A DNA stretch of 64,000 nt from CAYRVX01 sp964427875 (GCA_964427875.1 CAYRVX010000001.1:62001-126000); one strand, 5' to 3'. Positions 1 to 8,448 are shown, counted from the first letter of the stretch. The notes: generated by a model from the sequence alone, not told the origin. Numbers and translations: made by a program.

Positions 1-462
1 AAGGGGCTGAGGCTCTCCGGCGAGATGACGGCGCTGTTCAACGTATCCTACGAGAGCCTCGTGCCGGAGCGGCGCCGCCGGCCTCGTCACGGTCGCCGCC
101 TGCTCGGGCCGATCATCGGCGAGAACCACCCCAAGACCGGCAACGTGCACTACCTGCCGGCCCGGTCGGTCGGCTCGCACGCCAGCGTGCTGGTGGCCAT
201 GCTCTCCAACGGCAAGGTCGAGCTCGCCGACCCCGCCCAGGCCGCACGCGCCGCCAAGCTGGCAGAGGTCCACAAGGAGATCCGCCTCTCGCAGGCCGAG
301 CTGCTCAAGATCACCAACTGGGTGGACACCAACGCCCAGTACTACGGCGCCTACTGGGGCCGGCGGAACCTCCAGCACAAGGACCACCCCAACTTCCGCC
401 CCGTGCCCACGTTCAAGACCGCCATCAGCATGACCAGCCCGATACCGGAAGAGAAGAGGTGA
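1..462 (+). CDS. C-terminal end of a secreted HZS-alpha/PD40-like protein (5' truncated by window)
   Basis: The frame is open to the first base of the window, so this is the last ~153 residues of a longer protein; the ATG at 25 is probably internal. Visible are a GSHASVLVAML segment, a short charged linker, and the run TNWVDTNAQYYGAYWGRRN. Planctomycetal secreted proteins of the hydrazine synthase alpha-like (HZS_alpha/PD40) group have a similar tail, with a glycine-serine-histidine stretch followed by a WIDxNxxYYGxY motif, and that is the basis for the call. No CxxCH haem motif lies in the visible part. The stop codon overlaps the GTG start of the next gene by 4 bp, so the two are likely translationally coupled. 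The family assignment is from memory of motifs and is moderate at best. Confidence 0.5.
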   Translation, partial: KGLRLSGEMTALFNVSYESLVPERRRRPRHGRRLLGPIIGENHPKTGNVHYLPARSVGSHASVLVAMLSNGKVELADPAQAARAAKLAEVHKEIRLSQAELLKITNWVDTNAQYYGAYWGRRNLQHKDHPNFRPVPTFKTAISMTSPIPEEKR

Positions 463-1601
463 TCCGCGTGCCAGCGTCGGACGCCGCAGCCTGCGATGAC
501 GGCCTGCCCGGCGCCGCATGCGGGGCCGACACCGAGGGACTCCTGACTCGGTGCAAGGTCTTAGCCGCGCTGGGCACGCTTGCCGCCGTGAGCACCGTGG
601 TATCGCTGTGGAGCGTGTTGGTTGATTTTCTGGAGAACGCTTGGCTTGGCTATGTTTCCCCGCGTCCGCTGTTCCCCACGCTCCTGGTCGGCACGTTTCT
701 CTGGTGGTTCGTTCTCGGTCGGGCCGGCTGGATGCTGTGGCGGCAGCGCCGCAGACTGGCGGACGTCTGCCTCGTGATGCCCCTGGTCCTGGCATCCTGG
801 GTGATGTACTTCTTCTACACGATTGTCCGCCCGTGGTACTTCTACCCCAACCACTATGAGTGGTGGCGCGACCGCCTCGCCGAGGGTCCTCTCAGGTCGG
901 TCCTAGACGGGCTTCCCTGGACCCTGCACGTGCCCAACGCCATCACCTGGAACTACCCGGGGATTGGCAAGGTCTTCGGGCTGTGCGTGCTGGCCTTCAC
1001 GATCCTGTTCCTCCCGATCACGTTCCGATCGGCGCGGTGGACATGGCGAAGCGGCAACCCTTTCCACTATGCGTACCCGATCTTGCTGTTGACCCTCGCA
1101 GCGCTTCTGACAGCCATCTGTCTCATCCTCCCGCTGGAGATCGTCGAGCGGGGGCGAGAGGGCGGAAGCTGCCCCTGCTTCCGGCCGAGTTCGAAGGTCG
1201 TGCTGGGCGTGTTTCTATGGTGGCTGATCTTGCTTCACGCCGCGCGGGCCCTGTGGCGCTGGCGCAGGCGATTCTGGGACGTCGCGCTGCTCGCGCCGGC
1301 CATTCTTGCCTCAATCATCACGACGATCTTCAACTACCAGGTCGTCCTGCCCCAGGGCGACCGGCCGAGCGTCGGCTTCCCGCTGGCGATCCACACGGCC
1401 ACGCCCCTCTCGTATGGGACCGCCGTGGCGTGGCACCCGCTCGGCATCGTCGGGAACTTCCTGATCTGGCTCGCCGGCTGCGCCGCGCTGCTGGTTCCCG
1501 TCATCCTCTGGCCGGAGAAAGGCCGTTCACGAGTCCGACCCCCGAACCGTTTCACTCCTGGGTCAGTGCGGCCATGGCCGCGTCGTGGAGCTGGCGGATG
1601 A
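459..1601 (+). CDS. Polytopic membrane protein, 380 aa, two homologous 4-TM halves
   Basis: The GTG start overlaps the previous stop codon (GTGA). About eight hydrophobic segments are seen. The protein repeats itself: FLWWFVLGRAGWMLWRQRRR near residue 75 followed by a helix is echoed by FLWWLILLHAARALWRWRRR near residue 250, and in both copies an R-rich loop leads into a D-V-x-L/x-x-P-x-I/V-L-A-S helix. This points to tandem duplication of a four-helix unit. No transporter or enzyme motif is recognised, so the function is unknown. The 3' end overlaps the convergent nitrilase-family gene by 50 bp; the last ~25 residues are basic and proline-rich and may be non-functional read-through. Confidence 0.6.
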   Translation: MIRVPASDAAACDDGLPGAACGADTEGLLTRCKVLAALGTLAAVSTVVSLWSVLVDFLENAWLGYVSPRPLFPTLLVGTFLWWFVLGRAGWMLWRQRRRLADVCLVMPLVLASWVMYFFYTIVRPWYFYPNHYEWWRDRLAEGPLRSVLDGLPWTLHVPNAITWNYPGIGKVFGLCVLAFTILFLPITFRSARWTWRSGNPFHYAYPILLLTLAALLTAICLILPLEIVERGREGGSCPCFRPSSKVVLGVFLWWLILLHAARALWRWRRRFWDVALLAPAILASIITTIFNYQVVLPQGDRPSVGFPLAIHTATPLSYGTAVAWHPLGIVGNFLIWLAGCAALLVPVILWPEKGRSRVRPPNRFTPGSVRPWPRRGAGG

Positions 1602-2391
1602 TCGTTGGGCGGAGGTCGCTTCGGCTGCGCCAGCGGGGCGGGCCCAGGCAGGCGGCCACGTCGGCGGTGATGAGCTTCTCGGCGAACAGGCCCGCCTCGG
1701 CCAGCGGCGCCCCGTTGGGCGCGAAGATCGCGCTGTCGCCGTAGCCGTAGCGGTCCTCGTCCGGCCAGTATCCCACCACGTTCGACCGCGCAACCACCAC
1801 GCCGTAGTGGGCGGCGATGCCGACGTGGTTGTTGCGGACGCGGATGCGGTGGTCGTCCATCGCGTCGCGGCGGATCGCGTTGTAGTGCGGGCTGAAGATG
1901 ATCGCAACGCCCTTCCACGCCATCGTCGCGGCGATCTCCGGGAAGGAGGAGTCGTGGCAGATGATGACGCCGAAGGTCACGCCCTTCGCCTCGAAGACGG
2001 GCAGCTCGTCGTCGTGGGCGTCCATGATCTGCCGGTCGGAGGGGATGAGCATGGTCTTGGTGTAGTGCCCGGCCACGCGCCCGCCGTCCAGGATGACCTG
2101 CGTGTTGGCGAAGCCGTCCCCGCGCTTCTCCACCAGGCCGACCAGGGCCACTACCCCGCGCTCGTGGGCCCTCTCGGCCAGGGCGCCCAGCCGCTCGTCC
2201 TCGAGCGTCATCGCGCAGTCCAGCAGGCCTTCGCCGCCGCCGTAGCCGGCGAGGAACTGCTCCGGGAGGCAGACGAAGTCACACCCCGCCTCGCCGGCCT
2301 CGTCGATCACCTCGCCGGTGCGGGCAATGTTCGCCGCCAGGTCCCCGTCCTCACACCGCCCCTGCCACACGCCGATGATCAGCCTGTCCAT
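1552..2391 (-). CDS. Carbon-nitrogen hydrolase (nitrilase superfamily amidase), 279 aa
   Basis: This is a cytoplasmic amidase of the nitrilase fold that hydrolyses a non-peptide C-N bond; the substrate cannot be read from sequence. The catalytic triad is complete: Glu44 in CLPEQF, Lys112 in HYTKTML and Cys145 in VIICHDSSFPE. The length is usual for stand-alone members. The ATG at 2391 is preceded by AAGGGAG at normal spacing; the frame is open further upstream but that part has neither the fold nor a ribosome site. The C-terminus overlaps the end of the convergent membrane protein. An oxidoreductase gene begins about 190 bp away in the opposite direction, so the two may share a regulatory region. 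There is no signal peptide. Confidence 0.88.
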   Translation of the reverse strand: MDRLIIGVWQGRCEDGDLAANIARTGEVIDEAGEAGCDFVCLPEQFLAGYGGGEGLLDCAMTLEDERLGALAERAHERGVVALVGLVEKRGDGFANTQVILDGGRVAGHYTKTMLIPSDRQIMDAHDDELPVFEAKGVTFGVIICHDSSFPEIAATMAWKGVAIIFSPHYNAIRRDAMDDHRIRVRNNHVGIAAHYGVVVARSNVVGYWPDEDRYGYGDSAIFAPNGAPLAEAGLFAEKLITADVAACLGPPRWRSRSDLRPTIIRQLHDAAMAALTQE

Positions 2392-2583
2392 GAGCCAGCT
2401 CCCTTCCCGCTCTCGCCCCCTCTCGGTTACGTCCTCTATGGCCGTGTTGTAGCTCCCCTCGCCGCCGGCGACAAGGACAGCTCGCGGCCTTCCTATACAG
2501 CCCCTGGTCCTTGTGGCCGGGGGGAGCTGCCAGTAAAACCAGCACAGACGATTACCGGTCCGCGGGAAAGAGGAGAGATCGAC

Positions 2584-3696
2584 ATGGCGAGGAAGGTCAT
2601 TCGCGTCGGCATCGCAGGACAGGGGCGCAGCGGCTACGACATCCACGCGCGCTGGCTGCGGCAGGCGCCCGGGCAGTTCACGATCGCCGCCGTGGCGGAC
2701 CTGCTGCCGCAGCGGCGCGCCCAGGCGAAGCGGGAGCTCGGCTGCCGGACGTACAGGGACTACGCCGATCTGGCCGGCGACCGCGAGATCGACCTGTTCG
2801 TCAACGCCACGCCCAGCCACCTGCACCCCAAGGCTACGATCCGCGCCCTGAAGGCCGGGCACCACGTCGTCTGCGAGAAGCCGCTGGCCGTGAGGGTATG
2901 CGACTTCGACGCGATGGTCGCGGCGGCGAGAGGGGCCCGGCGGCTGCTGGCGCCGTTCCAGAACTCGCGCTTCAGCCCGTTCTTCGGCAAGATCCGGGAG
3001 GTGATCGCCTCCGGCGTGCTGGGGCGCATCCTGCACGTGCGGATCAACTGCGCGGGCTTCTCGCGGCGGTGGGACTGGCAGACGCGCCAGGAGCTCTGGG
3101 GCGGCAACCTGAACAACACCGGCCCGCACCCGGTCGACCACGCGGTGATGCTCTTCGGGCCCGGCAAGCCCAAGGTCTTCTGCCGCCTGGAATCCGAGGT
3201 GGGCAGCTTCGGCGACGCCGACGACTTCTGCGCGTTGACGCTGTACGGCCCCGGCTCGCCGACGGTCGAGGTGCTCGTCAGCTCGTACCAGGCGTACGCC
3301 GTGGCCGACGCGTACGTGGTCAACGGCACGCGGGGGTCTCTCGCCGGCGGCGGGGACGGCCTGCGGTGGAAGTACTACGACCCCGCCAAGGCGCCCCGGC
3401 GGAAGCTGATGGCCGGCTGGAGCCGCGACCGGCAGTATTGCCGCGAGAAGCTGCCTTGGAAGGAGCACACCTGGAAGCCGCCGCGAACGAAGCACACGGG
3501 CTTCGAGCTGCTCTCCCAGCGCTTCTACAACAACATCCACGACGTGCTGACGGGCGGCGGAAAGCTCGTCGTCACGCCCGCCCAGGTCCGCCGCCAGGTC
3601 GCCGTCATCGAGGAATGCCACCGCCGGAACCGCCTGGCGAAGCTCGCGAAGAAGCTCGCGCGACAGGAGAGCTCGCGGGGCAAGCCCCGCCGCTAA
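2584..3696 (+). CDS. Gfo/Idh/MocA family oxidoreductase, 370 aa
   Basis: An NAD(P)-dependent sugar or cyclitol dehydrogenase-type protein. The N-terminus carries a Rossmann fold (VGIAGQGRSGYDIHARW, a GxGxxG-like turn), followed by NATPSHLHP and the family signature CEKPLAV near residue 100. The substrate-domain motif NNTGPHPVDHAVMLFG supplies the usual histidines. The start was chosen at the ATG preceded by AGGAGA (2571-2576); the open frame runs about 1 kb further upstream but only opposite the nitrilase gene. The C-terminal ~20 residues are unusually basic. Planctomycetota carry many paralogues of this family, and a second one is at 40013. The substrate is unknown. Confidence 0.9.
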   Translation: MARKVIRVGIAGQGRSGYDIHARWLRQAPGQFTIAAVADLLPQRRAQAKRELGCRTYRDYADLAGDREIDLFVNATPSHLHPKATIRALKAGHHVVCEKPLAVRVCDFDAMVAAARGARRLLAPFQNSRFSPFFGKIREVIASGVLGRILHVRINCAGFSRRWDWQTRQELWGGNLNNTGPHPVDHAVMLFGPGKPKVFCRLESEVGSFGDADDFCALTLYGPGSPTVEVLVSSYQAYAVADAYVVNGTRGSLAGGGDGLRWKYYDPAKAPRRKLMAGWSRDRQYCREKLPWKEHTWKPPRTKHTGFELLSQRFYNNIHDVLTGGGKLVVTPAQVRRQVAVIEECHRRNRLAKLAKKLARQESSRGKPRR

Positions 3697-3743
3697 ACGC
3701 TCCGCGAGACGAACGCAAATACATCAGATTCAGTGGCTTCCGT

Positions 3744-3962
3744 TTAGCGGGCCAGCCCTGCCTGCCGGCAGGCAGGTTGCTGGCCGCGCTGACCCCTCGG
3801 CGCTGCCCGGGACGCGCGAACTCCTGCGATCTCCTTGATCAGCCTGTCGTGGTAGACCTTCAGCACCACGCGGTAGCGCCTGCGGGCCAGCGCGGCGGCC
3901 GTTGCCCTGCCGATCCCGCTGGAAGCGCCGGTGACGATCGCGACCTTTCTCTGGTCAGTCAT
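3744..3962 (-). pseudogene. Internally deleted short-chain dehydrogenase (SDR) remnant
   Basis: A 72-codon frame begins with a good SDR N-terminus: MTDQRKVAIVTGASSGIGRA includes the TGxxxGIG cofactor loop. After ALARR it jumps to a short segment (RYRVVLKVYHDRLIKEIAG) that resembles the very C-terminus of SDRs, and the catalytic Ser, Tyr-x-x-x-Lys and most of the Rossmann fold are absent. A functional SDR needs about 230-280 residues. The likeliest history is one internal deletion of some 600 bp. The 3' end contains the palindrome at 3757-3776. Alternative: a real micro-protein, which I consider unlikely because nothing folds around the nucleotide loop. Confidence 0.65.
3757..3776. repeat. 20-bp perfect palindrome CCTGCCTGCCGGCAGGCAGG
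   Basis: A perfect inverted repeat, extended outward by GCCAGC on the left and GCTGGC on the right with two unpaired bases, so the RNA stem could reach 16 bp. The same 20-mer is the core of a longer palindrome at 10181-10210, so it is a dispersed element. It lies at the end of the SDR remnant, downstream of the oxidoreductase gene. It could act as a terminator-like hairpin, though no T-run follows. Confidence 0.75.
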
Positions 3963-4083
3963 GCCGGTCTGTTCCTTCCCGGTCCGCTGCAAACGGGCGA
4001 ACGGCTGCTTTTTCCTCAGGGAATTCTCTGGCATGGCCCGTCAGCCGCCAAGATTCTATCGCACGAATGAGCACGGCTACGGC

Positions 4084-4713
4084 ATGATTCTGTTCCTGTC
4101 CAAAGCGATTGTGATCTCGCTGTCGGGCGTGATGGCGCCCGGGCCGGTGACGGCTGCCACGATCGCCGCGGGCACGCGCCGGCGCCACGCCGGCGCCCTG
4201 GTGGCCCTCGGCCACGGCGTGATCGAGTTTCCCCTCATGGCCCTGATCATGCTCGGGATCGGCAGGCTGTTCGAGATCGAGGGCGTCAAGATCGCCATCG
4301 GGCTTCTCGGCGGGGCGTTCCTTGCGTTGATGGGCGTGGGCATGCTCCTGGGCCTTCGCAAGGGCGATGATCCCGCGGGCGCGTCCGCCGAGCGGCATCC
4401 GCTGGTGACCGGGATCGTCCTGACAGCGGGGAATCCTTACTTCCTTCTCTGGTGGGCGACGGTCGGCCTGGCGCTGGCGACGGAGGCCGCGACGCTCGGC
4501 GCCGTGGCCTTCGCCCTCTTCGCCGTGATCCACTGGCTGTGCGACCTTCTGTGGCTGGAGGCCCTCTCGCTGGCGACGTTCAAGGGCTCCCGGCTCCTGG
4601 GCGGGCGAGCCCGGAAGATCGTCCTGGGCGTCTGCGCCGCGGCGCTGCTCGTCTTCGCGGCCACGTTCATCTACGACGCCGCCGGCAAGCTCCTCGGCGC
4701 CTGGGCGAACTGA
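4084..4713 (+). CDS. LysE-family membrane exporter, 209 aa
   Basis: An integral membrane protein with about six hydrophobic helices and the hallmark N-terminal motif of LysE/RhtB-type amino-acid exporters, here SGVMAPGPVTAATI (family pattern with PGP near residue 20), plus a conserved TAGNPYFLLWW in the middle (compare NPK/NP..FF in the family). The length matches the usual 200-210. The ATG at 4084 gives a protein beginning directly with the first helix; in-frame ATGs at 3931 and 4033 would add soluble N-terminal extensions not usual for the family. The ribosome site is weak for all candidates. It probably exports an amino acid or other small metabolite, substrate unknown. Confidence 0.75.
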   Translation: MILFLSKAIVISLSGVMAPGPVTAATIAAGTRRRHAGALVALGHGVIEFPLMALIMLGIGRLFEIEGVKIAIGLLGGAFLALMGVGMLLGLRKGDDPAGASAERHPLVTGIVLTAGNPYFLLWWATVGLALATEAATLGAVAFALFAVIHWLCDLLWLEALSLATFKGSRLLGGRARKIVLGVCAAALLVFAATFIYDAAGKLLGAWAN

Positions 4714-4737
4714 GCAGCGGCACGGAGTCGAGCCGGC

Positions 4738-6237
4738 CTACACACCCCAGGCGAGGCGAGCCGCCGTGATCGCCGCGCCGAGAGCGACAGCGGTCCAGAG
4801 CGCCGTTTTGATCCGCCGAATGACGCGATCGGTCCGGTGCCTCGTGCCGGCCGTGCTGCCCAGCCACATGATGTACTCCACCCGGCCGGCGATCGAGCCG
4901 TGCCGCCAGTTCCACTGCCCGGGCGAGATGCCGTTGAGCTGTGCGACCCGCTCGAGCGAGCGCGAGAAGATGGCGGCCCCCTCCGGCGTGATTCTCCCGT
5001 CGGGGGCGGCGGCGTCCGGGCCGGAAGACCACGCCGCGATCACGTCGCTCTGGCGCTCGAAGCGCCGGCTGATCCAGCCGAAGACGACCAGCCAGGCCGC
5101 CACGAGCAGCGCAAGCGTCATCACCTGGCCGAGCCACCACTCCAGGCTCAGCGCGGCCGCCGCCAGCTCGCCCGCCGCCGAGCACAGCGTCACGGACGAT
5201 ATCGCGAAGAGCAGCGCGTAGAAGAGATGATGGGCCGTGATGTGCCCGGCCTCGTGGGCGAAGATCGCCTTGATCTGGCGGTCGTCCATCTGCTCCAGCA
5301 GCGCGTCGCTGAGCAGGACGTATCGGATCCTGCCGATCAGCCCCATGACGCCGGCGTTGGCGATCAAGCCACCGCTTTTCCAGACGAGGAGGTCGCGGCA
5401 CTTGAGTTTCATCTCGCGGCAGGTCCGCCACAGGTCGTCGCGGAGTCGCCCTGCCGGCAGTCGGCCCGTGCGCCAGACCCGCACGATCAGCAGCGGCGCG
5501 CAGATGAGCACCCCGCCCGCGCAGACGATGACCGCGCCCGTTTTGACGATGTCGCCGGCGAGCTTGGGCGAATGGAGACCCACCGGCCGCAGGAGGACGC
5601 TTGCCGCCTGGACCACTCCGAGCGTCAGCCCGGGGAAATGGCGGCTCACCAGCACCAGGCTGTCCGTCAGGAGCAGGATCAGTCCGATGGGGACGGCCAC
5701 GAAGAGGAAATGATGGCGCAGGTTGTAGCCGAGGTACTCCCCCAGGCCCCAGGGCGCACGGGCGCTGAGGCCGGCGAGGACCTGGCGCTCGGCTATCCGC
5801 GCCCGGATCGCCCGGTAGAGGGGATACTCCAGCAGCCAGTTCAGCAGCAGCGCCACGATGAACGGGCCGAGGACCACGACCTCGCCGACGAGCGGCACGT
5901 GTTCCAGCAGCAGGTCCTCCAGGACCCACGGCCCGTAGCCCAGGAGGATCACTCCCGCCAGGCCCGCGACGAGCCAGCCGTGTCCGATCAGCGTCATGAC
6001 GTTGTGGCGGCGCGGCGAGGCGAGCGGCGCGCCGGCGCTTCGGGTGATGGCGCGGAGCGACAGGGCGGTCCGGAAGGCGCCCACCGCCACGGCCCCGGCG
6101 AGATACGTCACCATTGCGGGCATGACCAGCCACCGGCTGGCCACCAGCGGGGAGAGCAGTCTACTCACCTGGGGCTCGCGGGCCAGGTCGGCAAAGGTCA
6201 TCGCCACGACAAACGCCATCAAGACCACTACATGCAT
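4738..6237 (-). CDS. Membrane-embedded M48 family metallopeptidase, 499 aa
   Basis: A multi-pass membrane zinc protease of the HtpX/Ste24 (M48) type. The zinc motif HEAGH is seen at about residues 325-329 in IKAIFAHEAGHITAHH, and a plausible third ligand follows in the FERQSD stretch (ExxxD pattern) after two more membrane helices. The N-terminal half has several helices, and DDRQIKAIFAHE is typical of the family. The start is the ATG at 6237, which gives an immediate hydrophobic helix; the ribosome site is weak. It is convergent with the LysE-type gene (about 25 bp between the stops). Likely role: membrane-protein quality control or processing. The C-terminal ~100 residues are family-unspecific. 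Confidence 0.85.
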   Translation of the reverse strand: MHVVVLMAFVVAMTFADLAREPQVSRLLSPLVASRWLVMPAMVTYLAGAVAVGAFRTALSLRAITRSAGAPLASPRRHNVMTLIGHGWLVAGLAGVILLGYGPWVLEDLLLEHVPLVGEVVVLGPFIVALLLNWLLEYPLYRAIRARIAERQVLAGLSARAPWGLGEYLGYNLRHHFLFVAVPIGLILLLTDSLVLVSRHFPGLTLGVVQAASVLLRPVGLHSPKLAGDIVKTGAVIVCAGGVLICAPLLIVRVWRTGRLPAGRLRDDLWRTCREMKLKCRDLLVWKSGGLIANAGVMGLIGRIRYVLLSDALLEQMDDRQIKAIFAHEAGHITAHHLFYALLFAISSVTLCSAAGELAAAALSLEWWLGQVMTLALLVAAWLVVFGWISRRFERQSDVIAAWSSGPDAAAPDGRITPEGAAIFSRSLERVAQLNGISPGQWNWRHGSIAGRVEYIMWLGSTAGTRHRTDRVIRRIKTALWTAVALGAAITAARLAWGV

Positions 6238-6444
6238 GTTGCACCGCCAGGATTCTACCCGCTGCCGGCCGGGGCGATGTAAAATTTCCGCCGGGGACCA
6301 GAGATAAACCGCCGGCTCATGCGTTTAATGATATGGTTCCGCCCCGGACTGAGGGATCGCGGTGATCCCTTCCGGGGCGGGAGATTCTCGCCCGGACGGG
6401 CCGCGGGCGAAAACGGATCAACCAGGCCCCGGGAGACCCGCAAG

Positions 6445-7203
6445 ATGAGAAAGACCGTGCTGTGGACAAGTGCCCTGATCTCGCTGGCGCTGCTGTGCTC
6501 GCCGGCGCTTGCCGGCCGAGACGCAGCCGGCGGGGGGAAGGCCAAGAAGGCCAGGGCCAAGAAGGACAGGGGATCACGGAAGAAGAAGCTCCGCGGTGAG
6601 TACGCCATCATGGTCAGCGTGCTCAAGCTGGACGACGCCCAGGCGGCCAAGGTCAACGAAGCCGTCCAGAAGCACCAGGAGGCCGTCAAGGCCTGGGAGG
6701 CCGGCGCCAGCGGCCAGAACTACAAGGAGCTCTCCGCGGCTGCAAAGAAGGCCAAGAAAGACAAAGACAAGGAGAAAACGAAGTCCATCATGCAGGACAT
6801 GAAGTCCCTGCGAAAGGAGCGCGACGATCTCAGGGCGGCCCAGAAGGCTGAGATCATGGCCATTCTGACGGACGGCCAGAAGGCCGAATGGGCGGGCTTC
6901 ACGCTGTATCGCGGCACGATCGGCCGGTACAAGCGACTCAAGCTCACCGAGGACCAGGACGCGAGGATCCGCGAGATCTGCACCGCCGCCGCGAAGGACA
7001 TGCCCGACAAGTCCGACCGGAAGGCCGCCGGCGCCGCGAGGAAGAAGCTCGCCGCGGATATCGAGAAGATCCTGACCCCTGAGCAGCTCGAAGAGCTGAA
7101 GAAGAAGCCCGAGAGGAAACCGCGCGAGCCGAAGGAGAAGAAGCCGCGAGGGAAGAAGGCCGGGGGCAGGAAAAAGGGCAACCAGCCTGTCATCCTGGAA
7201 TGA
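6445..7203 (+). CDS. Exported lysine-rich protein with LTxxQ-like helices, 252 aa
   Basis: The protein starts with a clear Sec signal peptide (MRKTVLWTSALISLALLCS, cleaved after ALA). The mature part is helical and highly charged, with three repeats of the pattern L-(T/D)-x-x-Q-x-x-x-I/V (LKLDDAQAAKVNE, LKLTEDQDARIRE, LTPEQLEELKK), reminiscent of the LTxxQ motif of Spy/CpxP-like periplasmic proteins. The last ~35 residues are a Lys/Arg/Pro/Glu tail. The start at 6445 is preferred over the upstream in-frame ATG at 6319 because only it places the signal peptide at the N-terminus. The function may be periplasmic chaperone-like, by inference only. Confidence 0.65.
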   Translation: MRKTVLWTSALISLALLCSPALAGRDAAGGGKAKKARAKKDRGSRKKKLRGEYAIMVSVLKLDDAQAAKVNEAVQKHQEAVKAWEAGASGQNYKELSAAAKKAKKDKDKEKTKSIMQDMKSLRKERDDLRAAQKAEIMAILTDGQKAEWAGFTLYRGTIGRYKRLKLTEDQDARIREICTAAAKDMPDKSDRKAAGAARKKLAADIEKILTPEQLEELKKKPERKPREPKEKKPRGKKAGGRKKGNQPVILE

Positions 7204-7262
7204 GACGGCCAAGGGCGAGGAGGCACACTTGCCTGAGGAACCGGCATTGATTTCGCACGCAT

Positions 7263-7296
7263 CCGGCGGGCCGTTCCTTCCGGGGCGGCCCGCCGG
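7263..7296 (+). terminator. Strong GC hairpin after the LTxxQ-like gene
   Basis: CCGGCGGGCCG (7263-7273) and CGGCCCGCCGG (7286-7296) form a perfect 11-bp stem with a 12-base loop, 60 bp after the stop codon of the exported lysine-rich protein and before the tRNA gene. No uridine run follows, so it may be a pause or processing hairpin rather than a classical intrinsic terminator. Confidence 0.5.
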
Positions 7297-7362
7297 CGGT
7301 TCCAAACGCTTTGCCAAAGACCGTTGAAATGTCGAGAAAAGCCGATCAAGATATATGCGCTT

Positions 7363-7435
7363 GGCGGCGTAGCTCAGTTGGCAGAGCAAGGGATTCATAA
7401 GCCCTGGGTCGCTGGTTCAAGTCCAGTCGCCGCTA
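7363..7435 (+). tRNA. tRNA-Met (anticodon CAT)
   Basis: A complete cloverleaf is readable. The acceptor stem GGCGGCG pairs with CGCCGCT with a G-U at the end pair; the D-arm is GCTC/GAGC; the anticodon loop TTCATAA has CAT at 7396-7398; the T-arm has a GGTTCAAGTCC loop region; the discriminator is A. The 3' CCA is not encoded. The first pair and D-arm look like elongator Met; an Ile2 tRNA read with lysidine cannot be excluded from sequence alone. One A-G mismatch sits at the base of the anticodon stem. Confidence 0.93.
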
Positions 7436-7505
7436 TTTGACCGGATACGTTGACTTTTCAATGTCTTTCACCTCAAATGCGATTTCCCTTGACGCCCCGG
7501 GCGGC

Positions 7506-7526
7506 AGTGGGTAAAAGGTTGGCAGT
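7506..7526 (+). promoter_or_regulatory. GTGGGTAAAA...TGGCAGT box upstream of the 42-aa membrane protein
   Basis: The stretch AGTGGGTAAAAGGTTGGCAGT lies 40 bp upstream of the start of the small gene at 7567. A similar stretch, with three extra bases in the spacer, lies at 55278-55302 ahead of the ECF sigma gene. A shared promoter-like element is possible. The different spacing weakens the case. Confidence 0.3.
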
Positions 7527-7566
7527 TCAAGACGGCGATTCAGTGTTTGCTTAGGAGATGCGTGCC

Positions 7567-7695
7567 ATGTCGAGTCCATTGCCGCTGGCAGAGCTGTGGG
7601 GTATCGGATGGCTGTTCTGGTGGCAGATCCCCCTGGCCCTGATCTTGATCGGACTGATCGTTTTCCTGGTCATGTACCGCCGCAGCCAGTACTAG
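7567..7695 (+). CDS. Small single-pass membrane protein, 42 aa
   Basis: A short reading frame with a strong ribosome site (AGGAG at 7553-7557, nine bases before ATG). It encodes a polar N-terminus (MSSPLPLAELWGIGWLFWWQ), one hydrophobic helix (IPLALILIGLIVFLVMY) and a short basic tail RRSQY, which predicts the tail in the cytoplasm. It sits between tRNA-Met and an ArsR-type gene with its own upstream box at 7506. No family is recognised. The good Shine-Dalgarno and the clean helix with positive-inside tail are the reasons to call it real. Confidence 0.6.
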   Translation: MSSPLPLAELWGIGWLFWWQIPLALILIGLIVFLVMYRRSQY

Positions 7696-7955
7696 GCTTT
7701 CGTTTCCGCGACGAGCAGATCGCGGACGGCGCGGCTGCCCTTCGGCGAACCTTCTGCTCCCTGCGTGTATTGGTTCCGCGGCGTGCGGCGGCCACGAGTT
7801 GCGAAGGGCTCTTGGCGTTGTGATCGGACGTACCCGCCGGCAGAGGATGTTGCCTCTTCGGCGGCGGTTTGTTTCGTTCGTCTGTTGCGGGCAAGTCGAA
7901 GAGGCCCTCTCCCAAGAGCGGGCATCGGTCTTTTGATTGTGTAGGAACCCGACAA

Positions 7956-8291
7956 ATGGCCAAGCACAAACGCGACCTTCAGGATTTAGCTCAGTTGTGC
8001 CACATCCTTGGTGACAGGACGCGCCTTCGGATTCTCAAGGCGCTGCAAGAAAGCGAGTTGAACGTCACCGCCCTCTGCAAGGGCCTCAAACTCCCTCAGC
8101 CCACCGTGTCGCGTCATCTGGCCATACTTCGCATGGCCGGCCTGGTCGAGAATCGCAGGGCGGGCAAAGAGATCTTCTACTCTCTCAGCGACTATCGCAA
8201 CAGCGCCGCCGTCGGCGGGCTGAAGACCATGCTCGGGGGATCGACCGCCGTTCGCGTCGGCCCGGTCGTCATCGGCTTGGCGAAGAAGTAA
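7956..8291 (+). CDS. ArsR-type winged-helix transcriptional regulator, 111 aa
   Basis: A compact DNA-binding protein: LCHILGDRTRLRILKALQES opens the winged helix, then the recognition region LPQPTVSRHLAILRMAGLV and the wing VENRRAGKEIFYSLSD. These are the classical ArsR landmarks (DxTRLxIL, SxHLxxLxxAGLV, G+xxxYxL). The conserved metal site ELCVCDL of ArsR/SmtB is replaced by ELNVTALCK, so metal sensing by that site is unlikely. The start is set at the ATG leading into MAKHKRDL; the longer frame from 7869 has an uncharacteristic leader. It stands alone, with the next gene holA about 150 bp downstream. Confidence 0.85.
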   Translation: MAKHKRDLQDLAQLCHILGDRTRLRILKALQESELNVTALCKGLKLPQPTVSRHLAILRMAGLVENRRAGKEIFYSLSDYRNSAAVGGLKTMLGGSTAVRVGPVVIGLAKK

Positions 8292-8411
8292 CCGCTGCGG
8301 CCGCGACGGTGCCTGCCGCAACACGCGACGATTGCTCGTGAGGCGCTCGCGTCGCGCCGAGCCATCGGGCGCATTCCCGGCGGGCTCGGCCGCGCCGGGG
8401 CGGTCGAGTCC

Positions 8412-8440
8412 TTCTCAGCAGCGCGAAAGTGTGCTATCCT
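8412..8440 (+). promoter_or_regulatory. Possible sigma-70-like promoter for holA
   Basis: TTCTCA (8412-8417) and TATCCT (8435-8440) are separated by 17 bp, each matching four of six consensus bases. The hexamer ends only 8 bp before the ATG at 8449, so the transcript would be leaderless or nearly so, or the true start codon would lie further in. Confidence 0.3.
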
Positions 8441-8448
8441 GCCTCCCC

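Noticed and set aside
1585..3696. Start of the oxidoreductase gene at 1585 (703 aa)
   Set aside because: The first ~330 codons lie opposite the nitrilase-family gene and lack any family sequence; AGGAGA and the Rossmann start support 2584.
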